From Bacteroidia bacterium (GTDB taxonomy: Bacteria > Bacteroidota > Bacteroidia > Cytophagales > Cyclobacteriaceae), in assembly GCA_016650355.1 (NCBI GenBank), contig JAENVX010000442.1, forward strand, positions 1 through 5,863: 5,863 nt of DNA, given 5' to 3'. Each line of letters opens with the position of its first letter. The stretch's first letter is position 1. Positions 1-5,863 of this stretch are shown here, piece after piece. The translations under genes and the position numbers were made by a program. The notes under the pieces are model-generated. The model searched no databases. It was not told where the DNA came from and saw nothing but the letters and a program-made list of their open reading frames with translations.

Positions 1-13
1 AACTACGTTAAAG

Positions 14-2584
14 ATGACATCGCGATACGATCAAGCCGTTACCACACGCTATCATATTTATAATAGCCTTTTCTTAAATCTTCCCTTCCGGAAAATTTAT
101 CGGACTGGCACGTTACTCCCTTTGCTTCAGCAGGATTGTATAGACGGATTTGAAGCAGGTAAAAACCCTACTCAAATTATCAATGACTTCTTTAATGATT
201 ATGCACCGACAGCCTCAAAGGAACTGCGTTTTGAGATGCTATTTCGCTTTATTCAATATGTAGAGCGTCAGGTAGTTTTGTTCGATTCCTTAGAGGATGC
301 ATCCTTTGCTCAAATCAATGACCTGACGGGAAAAGGAACTTTATCAGCACTGCTTCTTCAGGCATCGTCAGGAGAAGCATTGGCTAACCTGAAAGAAAAA
401 TTAGACAAATTTAGTGTGCGCGTTGTCCTTACTGCGCACCCTACTCAGTTTTACCCCGGCCCGGTGCTGGCGATCATTACTGATTTGGAAGATGCGATCC
501 GTGATAACAATGTCGAACATATCAATTTACTTCTTCAGCAATTAGGTAAAACTGCTTTCTTCAAGAGAGAAAAGCCAACCCCTTTTGATGAAGCCATAAG
601 CCTTTGCTGGTATCTTGAATATGTTTTTTACAAAGCTATTCCCGCCATCATCAAGCAACTTGCTGATGGGATAAATATACCAATCATTGATTGGAAAAAT
701 AATCATCTCGTGCGGATCGGATTTTGGCCAGGTGGCGACCGTGATGGTAATCCATTTGTAACACACCAAATTACACTTAAGGTTGCACAGCATGTACGCA
801 CGACCATTCTCCGTTGCTATCATCGCGATTTGCGTTTCTTGAAACGTAGGTTAACCTTCAAGGGTGTTGATGTACTTATCACAGAGGCAGAACAACGCAC
901 CTATCAAACATTGGTTGGAGGAAACAATTCCTATCAACACGCGGATGATCTGGAACAACAACTTTTACTTGTGCGAGAGATTCTTCAGAATGAACATGAT
1001 GGGTTATTCCTAGACCAACTTGATAACTTTATCATAAAACTGCGGGCGTTCGGTTTTTACTTTACAAGTCTTGATGTACGGCAAGACAGCAGGAAACATC
1101 ACCAACTTTGGCAATACATCGTTGGGATGCTGCATAAAAAAAATATCGGCATAAAAGAATCTGAATTTAATTCCCTGGACGAAAATGCTCAAATAGAACA
1201 TCTTTTAAAGATCTCCATTGATCCAGTCTTCCTGGATGTTGATGATCTTTTGATGGAGGAAATGATCAGGAGTTTCAAAGCCATTCAAACAATTCAGCAA
1301 TTAAATGGAGAATTGGGTTGTCATCGTTATGTAATCAGTAATTGTGGCTCTGCACTTAATGTGATTGAGGTCTTTAAACTCGCACAACTGCTAGTTGCTC
1401 ACCACGGTGAACTTCTACTTGACATCGTTCCACTGTTTGAAAGCATTGATGATTTAGACAATGCACATGAGGTGATGCGGAGTCTGTATTCAATACCGGC
1501 TTATCGTGATCATTTAAAGTTAAGGGAGAACAAACAAACCATTATGTTGGGCTTCTCAGATGGAACAAAAGACGGTGGATATTTACGAGCCAATTGGTCC
1601 ATCTTTAGAGCGAAAGAAGAACTTTCAAAAGTATCTAGGGAATTTGGTTTAGTCGCTTTGTTCTTTGATGGACGTGGTGGCCCTCCTGCACGAGGCGGTG
1701 GCAATACCCATGACTTCTACGCTTCACTCGGCAACACAATTGAAAATGAAGAAGTGCAGATTACCATTCAGGGGCAAACAATAAGTTCAAATTATGGCAA
1801 AGTGGTTTCGTGCAAATATAATTTAGAACAAATGATTTCTGCAGGAGTGGAAAGCAGTGTTTTCCCAGAAAGGGTTCACTCCTTTTCTCCTAAGGAAAAA
1901 GAATTATTGGACGATCTCGCAAATGCAGGATACGAGAGTTATCTGACGCTGAAGAATCATCCTAAGTTTGTTCCCTATCTTGAAAAAGTGACACCTCTCC
2001 CGTTCTTTGGCGCAACCAATATTGGTTCACGGCCCGTAAAACGTAGCCAAGCGCAAGAATTAAAACTCGAAGATCTTAGGGCTATTCCTTTTGTAGGTTC
2101 ATGGGCACAGATGAAGCAAAACATACCCGGATTTTTTGGAGTGGGGACCGCCATTGAAAAACTGAAAAAGAACAATCAATTGAAGGAGATCCAGTCGCTT
2201 TATAGGAAATCACTTTTCTTTCGGACTTTGTTAGGCAATAGCATGATGTCTCTTACCAAATCCTTTTATCCTGCCACCGCACACCTCTCCAAAGATGAAG
2301 AGTTTGGCGAAATCTGGGATATAATGTTTGCTGAATTCAACCTTTCCAAAACAAGTATTTTGGAAGCCAGTGATCTTCCAGAATTGATGGAGAATAATAC
2401 ATCTATTCGCGATTCAATAAGACTTCGTGAGCGAATCGTACTTCCATTGATCACTATTCAGCAATATGCTTTGCAGCAACTGAGAAACCCGACAGAAGCG
2501 AATAAAGTCTTTGAAAAGGAGTTCAAGACACTTGCACTCAGATGTATGTTTGGAATTATTAACGCAGCCAGAAATTCAGCTTAA
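14..2584 (+). CDS. ppc: Phosphoenolpyruvate carboxylase, divergent Bacteroidota-type
   Basis: Cytoplasmic enzyme that carboxylates PEP with bicarbonate to give oxaloacetate and phosphate, refilling the TCA cycle; family members are Mg/Mn-dependent homotetramers. The 856 residues are close to the 883 of E. coli PEPC and are collinear with it. Visible landmarks are TAHPTQ with catalytic His142 (E. coli His138), GGDRDGNP at 240-247, LDVRQDSRKH at 353-362, PLFESIDDL at 473-481 (Glu476, metal), SDGTKDGG at 515-522 (Asp516 metal, Lys519), GRGGPPARGGG at 553-563 (Arg554 and Arg560, equivalent to Arg581 and Arg587), GSRPVKR at 671-677, LRAIP at 688-692 and the C-terminal RNSA. Lys749, Arg805, Arg560 and Asn854 align with the aspartate-inhibitor residues Lys773, Arg832, Arg587 and Asn881 of E. 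coli. Oddities: Asp552 replaces His579, and the end is RNSA rather than RNTG. The ATG at 14 has no clear Shine-Dalgarno, only A-rich sequence before it. The frame stays open to the window edge, so a slightly earlier start cannot be excluded, though the distance to the YNSLF motif looks right. The promoter lies outside the window. Identification is very secure. Confidence 0.97.
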   Translation: MTSRYDQAVTTRYHIYNSLFLNLPFRKIYRTGTLLPLLQQDCIDGFEAGKNPTQIINDFFNDYAPTASKELRFEMLFRFIQYVERQVVLFDSLEDASFAQINDLTGKGTLSALLLQASSGEALANLKEKLDKFSVRVVLTAHPTQFYPGPVLAIITDLEDAIRDNNVEHINLLLQQLGKTAFFKREKPTPFDEAISLCWYLEYVFYKAIPAIIKQLADGINIPIIDWKNNHLVRIGFWPGGDRDGNPFVTHQITLKVAQHVRTTILRCYHRDLRFLKRRLTFKGVDVLITEAEQRTYQTLVGGNNSYQHADDLEQQLLLVREILQNEHDGLFLDQLDNFIIKLRAFGFYFTSLDVRQDSRKHHQLWQYIVGMLHKKNIGIKESEFNSLDENAQIEHLLKISIDPVFLDVDDLLMEEMIRSFKAIQTIQQLNGELGCHRYVISNCGSALNVIEVFKLAQLLVAHHGELLLDIVPLFESIDDLDNAHEVMRSLYSIPAYRDHLKLRENKQTIMLGFSDGTKDGGYLRANWSIFRAKEELSKVSREFGLVALFFDGRGGPPARGGGNTHDFYASLGNTIENEEVQITIQGQTISSNYGKVVSCKYNLEQMISAGVESSVFPERVHSFSPKEKELLDDLANAGYESYLTLKNHPKFVPYLEKVTPLPFFGATNIGSRPVKRSQAQELKLEDLRAIPFVGSWAQMKQNIPGFFGVGTAIEKLKKNNQLKEIQSLYRKSLFFRTLLGNSMMSLTKSFYPATAHLSKDEEFGEIWDIMFAEFNLSKTSILEASDLPELMENNTSIRDSIRLRERIVLPLITIQQYALQQLRNPTEANKVFEKEFKTLALRCMFGIINAARNSA

Positions 2585-2590
2585 TTGCAT

Positions 2591-2603
2591 ACCTAACTTA
2601 GGT
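2591..2603. repeat. Short perfect inverted repeat after ppc
   Basis: ACCTAA and TTAGGT flank a single C, giving a 13-bp perfect palindrome 6 bp after the ppc stop codon. As RNA it can form only about a 5-bp stem with a 3-nt loop, and no U-tract follows. On its own it is too weak to call a terminator. It could assist 3'-end formation of ppc, be a protein-binding half-site pair, or be chance. Confidence 0.35.
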
Positions 2604-2620
2604 GGTTTAAGTTGTGATTC

Positions 2621-2653
2621 GTTTCATAGTGCATGAGCCACTAAGACTGAAAC
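2621..2653. terminator. Possible bidirectional terminator hairpin between converging genes
   Basis: The arms GTTTCA-TAGTG and CACTA-(AGAC)-TGAAAC can fold into a 6-bp plus 5-bp stem, broken by a 4-nt one-sided bulge, with the 7-nt loop CATGAGC. It lies in the 69-bp convergent gap and directly abuts the stop codon of the permease gene, where a shared terminator would be expected. The stem is AT-rich and lacks a convincing U-run on either strand, so it is not a textbook intrinsic terminator. An alternative pairing of TAAGTT (2608-2613) with AACTTA (2651-2656) would enclose it. Placement supports the call more than predicted stability does. Confidence 0.35.
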
Positions 2654-5224
2654 TTACCCTTCCTTTCGTAACACCTGCAAGGGAGGGGTAGTAATCACTT
2701 CCCGGGAATTAAAATATCCAATTAGCACAGTTAAGACAACAACACTAACTCCTATTAACGCCAATTCCTTTCCATCAAACGAGAAGGTGATCTCAAAGAA
2801 AAATTTCGCCAACGCCCAACCCGAAACTAGGGATAAAATAATTCCCGTTAAAGCAGAGAACAAACCCAAATAGGCATACTCAATCAATGTGATTTTCGTA
2901 AGCTGATGGGTGCGGGCACCAATAGTTCTCAGTAAAACATTTTCCTTTATGCGAACAAATTTGCTATTGAGGACGGCCCCAGCCAAAACCACCAACCCTG
3001 TAATAACACTGAACATTGCCAGAAAGCGAATAACTAACCCAATCTTACGGAACAAATCATTCACCGTGCTTAGTACCAATCGTAGATCTATTAAAGAAAC
3101 GTTGGGATAGCTCACCACCAATTCCTGTTGGAATTTATTCGCAACAATATTATCATCGGCTCGGGTAGCAGCTACCCAAATTTGTGGCGCATCTTCCAAC
3201 ACACCTTTTGGGAATACAAAAATAAAATTTGGAGGATCCATCGGCCAATCAACCTTTCTGACACCACTGATTCGTACTTTGATTGGAACGCCTTGAACAT
3301 CAAAGGTCAGCGAATCACCCACCTCCACCTGTAATGTTTCTTGAAAGCCTTCGGAAATACTAACCCATACAGAATCCTTTTGACCAGCAACTCGTTTTTG
3401 CAATTCCCCGTTGATCAACTCCTCCGATACATGAAGGCTGTCGCGGTATGTGACACGGTATTCGCGGGTAAGTGCCCAGTTTGGAATTTCATCCTCGGAA
3501 TCAGCCTGCAAAAATTCAATAGTCTTTCCTTTTACTTCACTCAACCTGCACGTGATAATTGGTACCACCTGGTTAACGGGAAGTTTATTGTCCTCTATCA
3601 ACTTAACTACTCCATCCCTTTGATTGGGCTGAATATCGAATAAAATAGTATTGGATTGGTTTTCACTTCCCGTAAACTCAACCTGACTGAGAAGACTACT
3701 TTGAATAATATTAAGCGTTGCAATAATGAATGCACCTAGGCCAATAGATACCATCAGCACACGTGTTTGGTTATTGGGTCTGAATAAATTTGATAAAGCG
3801 TGACGAAAAATAAAACTGGAGTTCTTTGGGAAAAATCGTCTTACCAAATAAAGTAAAAGCATTGCAACGAGGGTAAGGCTCCCAAGCGCTGCTGCAAGAC
3901 CCGCTGCAAACAAAGTGCCTGTTAAAATACTACCGGTTTGATAGGCTGCCGCCAGAATTGGAAAAAGAACAATAAGCAAAATCGTTACAATTTTAGTTTT
4001 GGAGAGAATTCTGCCGGGTTCGAAGTCTGCACGTAACACCGCAAGTGGCGGTACAAATCGTACGGAGACGAGGGGTAGAATGGTAAATAAAACTGAGACA
4101 ATTGTCCCCAAGAAGATACCTTCAAAAACAGCTCCCCAAGAAATTGAAAATTGGAGCTCTACTGGTATTAAATCTTTGAACATTGCCGGCACTATTTGTT
4201 GGATGCCAACGCCAAGAGCTGCACCCAAAATACTGCCTGCTATACCCAACATAAAAACCTGGATGAAGTAAATATTAAACGCCTGCCAACCTGAAGAACC
4301 CACGCACCGCAATACAGCAACCTCTTCCCTCTTTTCGCGTGCATAAATATGAACCGAACTCGCTACGCCAATACAACCGAGTATCAACGCTACAAAAGCG
4401 AGAAGCGAAAAAAATCGATAAACAGATTTAAATCCTTCACCCAGCCCTTCTCGTCTTCTTTCAACAGTTTCATGCCAATGTCCAAACTTTTTTAATATCG
4501 GTCCTAATTTCTTGGCTGTTTGCTCTGCCTCTTTGTCTGTATTAGTTTTAAAAAATCGATGATATGTTACCCGGCTCCCAAACTGTACAAGACCAGTAGA
4601 GTCAAGTTCACTTTGTGCGATATACACTGATGGTGTGAAGGTAGCAGTTATGCCCCCTCCACCCGGAATCCTAAGAACAATACCGGCAATCTTGAAAATA
4701 GTATTACCAACCTTGACGGAGTCATCCGAACTTACTTCAAACTGCCTTGCAAGTGCATCGTCTAACATTACATAGCGGCCCGTCTTTATTTTTTCATACG
4801 CATCGGCAGGCTGAGTCTCCAACTTTCCATAAAAGGGAAAGTTTCCTTCAAGTGAAACTACCCGCACAAGACGCGATTGACGGGTGTTCATAAACATCAC
4901 CATCGAAGCCATTTCTGCTTGCGATGCTTGTTCAAATTTCAGCGAATCAAATGCGGCAAGAACTTCCGGCTCAAATTTCTTATTTCCGTTAGCCACTAAA
5001 TCGGCACCCAAAAGCTCCTTTGCATTTCTGTCTAAGTCCTTTTGCAAAGAATTGTTTAATGATCCAATGGCAACAACCGCTGCAATGCCCGTGATTAATG
5101 ATGCCGTGAAAAGAAAAAGTCGAGAAAAATTATGACGCGCATCGCGCCAGGCCATGAGCCACACCCATCGGTCTTTAAAAACCGATCGCGCGTCTCGTTT
5201 TATTTTGATAAAGTATTCAATCAT
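2654..5224 (-). CDS. ybbP: YbbP-type FtsX/MacB ABC transporter permease
   Basis: Inner-membrane subunit of a type VII ABC complex, expected to pair with the ATPase encoded just upstream. The 856 residues show the YbbP plan: a basic cytoplasmic N-terminus, helix 1 (about 36-58), a large extracytoplasmic domain (about 59-268), helices 2-4 (270-292, 317-345, 362-390), helices 5 and 6 (411-428, 433-461), helix 7 (489-511), a second extracytoplasmic domain (about 512-727), and helices 8-10 (729-755, 780-808, 819-838). Two FtsX modules are recognisable by REKREEVAVLRCVG (296-309) and RIKENVLLRTIGA (758-770). Segments GSRVTYHRFF (216-225), KVDW (657-660), PNFIFVFPKG (665-674) and VSLIDL (709-714) resemble E. 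coli YbbP as I remember it; the latter is 804 residues. The start at 5224 overlaps the ATPase stop in an ATGA, favouring it over the internal Met24 (5155-5153), where the E. coli protein would align. The substrate is unknown; E. coli YbbAP works with the esterase TesA. MacB or LolC/E are less likely because they have four helices. Confidence 0.93.
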   Translation of the reverse strand: MIEYFIKIKRDARSVFKDRWVWLMAWRDARHNFSRLFLFTASLITGIAAVVAIGSLNNSLQKDLDRNAKELLGADLVANGNKKFEPEVLAAFDSLKFEQASQAEMASMVMFMNTRQSRLVRVVSLEGNFPFYGKLETQPADAYEKIKTGRYVMLDDALARQFEVSSDDSVKVGNTIFKIAGIVLRIPGGGGITATFTPSVYIAQSELDSTGLVQFGSRVTYHRFFKTNTDKEAEQTAKKLGPILKKFGHWHETVERRREGLGEGFKSVYRFFSLLAFVALILGCIGVASSVHIYAREKREEVAVLRCVGSSGWQAFNIYFIQVFMLGIAGSILGAALGVGIQQIVPAMFKDLIPVELQFSISWGAVFEGIFLGTIVSVLFTILPLVSVRFVPPLAVLRADFEPGRILSKTKIVTILLIVLFPILAAAYQTGSILTGTLFAAGLAAALGSLTLVAMLLLYLVRRFFPKNSSFIFRHALSNLFRPNNQTRVLMVSIGLGAFIIATLNIIQSSLLSQVEFTGSENQSNTILFDIQPNQRDGVVKLIEDNKLPVNQVVPIITCRLSEVKGKTIEFLQADSEDEIPNWALTREYRVTYRDSLHVSEELINGELQKRVAGQKDSVWVSISEGFQETLQVEVGDSLTFDVQGVPIKVRISGVRKVDWPMDPPNFIFVFPKGVLEDAPQIWVAATRADDNIVANKFQQELVVSYPNVSLIDLRLVLSTVNDLFRKIGLVIRFLAMFSVITGLVVLAGAVLNSKFVRIKENVLLRTIGARTHQLTKITLIEYAYLGLFSALTGIILSLVSGWALAKFFFEITFSFDGKELALIGVSVVVLTVLIGYFNSREVITTPPLQVLRKEG
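5167..5186. repeat. 20-bp near-palindrome in the 5' end of the permease gene
   Basis: ATCGGT and ACCGAT are perfect inverted arms around an 8-bp centre, which is itself symmetric except for one C/A pair (C-TTTAAA-A). It covers codons 13-20 of the permease, about 40 bp inside the gene and just before the alternative Met24. In mRNA it could form a small hairpin near the translation start; in DNA it resembles an operator. It is wholly coding, so chance is a good explanation. Confidence 0.3.
5221..5224 (-). promoter_or_regulatory. ATGA stop/start overlap coupling ATPase and permease
   Basis: On the minus strand the TGA of the ATPase gene (5223-5221) shares two bases with the ATG of the permease gene (5224-5222). 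The sequence just upstream, GTGAGCCTGGC, has no good Shine-Dalgarno. Terminating ribosomes therefore probably re-initiate here, which would help fix the stoichiometry of the two subunits. Confidence 0.8.
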
Positions 5225-5863
5225 GCCAGGCTCACTGCTTTATCGCCAATCAATTTACCGCCTTTCATCTGAAGAATTCGCTCTGTACGTTGAGCTAATT
5301 CCAAATTATGTGTGACGAGAATAAGGGTGGTCTTTTCTTCGCGATTCAACCCAAACAACAAATCAGTGATATGGTTTGCATTCTCTTCATCAAGGTTTCC
5401 TGTTGGCTCATCTGCAAAAAGAATTTTGGGAGAGGTAATAAAAGCACGTGCCATTGCTACCCGCTGCTGCTCACCACCCGAAAGCTGTGAAGGATAGTGG
5501 TTCAACCGATCACCCAAACCAACTCGATCTAATAGTTCCTTCGCCTTTATAGACACATTTCGTTCTCCTCGAAGTTCAAGTGGCACCATTACATTTTCCA
5601 GAGCCGTGAGCGTAGATAGCAATTGAAAGTTTTGAAAGACGAATCCAACGAATTGATTGCGCATATAGGCCCGGTCGTCTTCATCCATCGCGTTGAGTTT
5701 GAAACTCATAAGTGCAATGGTTCCTCTTGTTGGCACATCTAATCCTGCACAAAGGCCCAGCAATGTAGTCTTGCCACTTCCTGATGGACCTATTATAGAA
5801 AGACTGGTGCCTTGTTCCACTTTAAAACTTACCTGATCAAGGACAGTAAGCTCCTGTTCAGCA
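5221..5863 (-). CDS. ybbA: YbbA/LolD-family ABC transporter ATP-binding protein (5' partial)
   Basis: Cytoplasmic ATPase that should dimerise and drive the YbbP-type permease encoded immediately downstream. The window shows 213 residues, beginning AEQELTVLDQVSFKVEQG. The frame is open to the edge, so the true start and probably 10-25 residues lie beyond 5863. The GTG at 5820-5818 is an internal valine codon, since homologous beta-strand sequence continues upstream of it. In visible numbering: Walker A GPSGSGKTT 25-33, Q-loop Gln77 in FVFQNFQLL, signature LSGGEQQR 127-134, Walker B ILFADE 147-152, D-loop GNLD 155-158 and switch His185 in LVTHNL. All catalytic elements are intact. FVFQNFQLL, ALENVMVPLELRGE and LLFGLNREEKTTLILVTH closely resemble E. 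coli YbbA as I recall it. LolD and MacB N-domains belong to the same family; the permease architecture favours YbbA. The gene ends in the ATGA overlap, and its promoter is outside the window. Confidence 0.93.
   Translation of the reverse strand, partial: AEQELTVLDQVSFKVEQGTSLSIIGPSGSGKTTLLGLCAGLDVPTRGTIALMSFKLNAMDEDDRAYMRNQFVGFVFQNFQLLSTLTALENVMVPLELRGERNVSIKAKELLDRVGLGDRLNHYPSQLSGGEQQRVAMARAFITSPKILFADEPTGNLDEENANHITDLLFGLNREEKTTLILVTHNLELAQRTERILQMKGGKLIGDKAVSLA

Noticed and set aside
542..2454. Minus-strand open frames of 62-93 codons inside ppc
   Set aside because: They lie entirely antisense to a strongly conserved enzyme, have no recognisable domains or start signals, and are what chance open frames opposite a long gene look like.
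2910..5135. Plus-strand open frames of 66-100 codons opposite the permease gene
   Set aside because: Their composition is implausible for proteins, they show no family resemblance, and the opposite strand encodes a clear YbbP-type permease throughout.
14..5224. ppc and the permease both being exactly 856 codons, suggesting duplication or artefact
   Set aside because: The two proteins are unrelated in sequence and fold; the equal length is a coincidence.
2654..5224. Assignment to lipoprotein release (LolC/LolE) or MacB efflux
   Set aside because: Those permeases have four membrane helices and one large periplasmic domain. This one has about ten helices, two extracytoplasmic domains and the YbbP-like KVDW and PNF segments.
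5308..5497. Two overlapping plus-strand frames opposite the ATPase signature region
   Set aside because: They are in different frames over the conserved LSGGEQ and Walker B codons of the ATPase, so they are shadows.
5818..5820. GTG as the start codon of the ATPase
   Set aside because: The same frame continues upstream to the window edge and encodes the expected family sequence (ELTVLDQVSF), so this is an internal valine.
1..5863. Hidden mobile element, CRISPR array, tRNA or defence system
   Set aside because: Apart from the small palindromes listed, I saw no repeats, no tRNA-like cloverleaf and no integrase or transposase motifs, and the three genes fill nearly all of the window.

Overview
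The window carries three genes and no visible RNA gene, mobile element, CRISPR array or phage remnant. Coding density is high: one 69-bp convergent gap is the only non-coding stretch apart from the first 13 bases. The base composition is moderate (about 40-45% GC by eye). The Shine-Dalgarno signals are weak or absent. The phosphoenolpyruvate carboxylase is of the divergent type I associate with Bacteroidota (GF-SDGTKDGG, FDGRGGPPARGGG and TAHPTQFYPG in place of the canonical motifs). I therefore read the source as a Bacteroidota bacterium, possibly of the Cytophagales side. That assignment rests on remembered family motifs, not on a search.

Layout: ppc (14-2584, + strand) encodes a complete or almost complete 856-residue phosphoenolpyruvate carboxylase, the anaplerotic enzyme making oxaloacetate from PEP and bicarbonate. 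It converges on a two-gene operon on the minus strand. Read in transcription order, that operon has an ABC ATPase of the YbbA/LolD type (5863-5221, 5' end cut off by the window edge), then a YbbP-type ten-helix FtsX/MacB permease (5224-2654). The ATPase stop and permease start overlap in an ATGA, which points to coupled translation of two subunits of one inner-membrane ABC machine. The gap between the converging genes (2585-2653) contains two inverted repeats that may serve as a weak bidirectional terminator.

How the genes work together: YbbA and YbbP should form one type VII (mechanotransmission) ABC complex, with two ATPase copies powering the permease. In E. coli the equivalent genes lie next to the periplasmic esterase gene tesA; the corresponding neighbour, if present here, lies beyond position 5863. 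The carboxylase has no evident functional tie to the transporter.

The most interesting points are residue-level: the carboxylase lacks the histidine equivalent to E. coli His579 and departs from both classical PEPC signature patterns, while keeping the catalytic His, the metal ligands and the presumed aspartate-inhibition site. I found no evidence for a novel biological system in this window.
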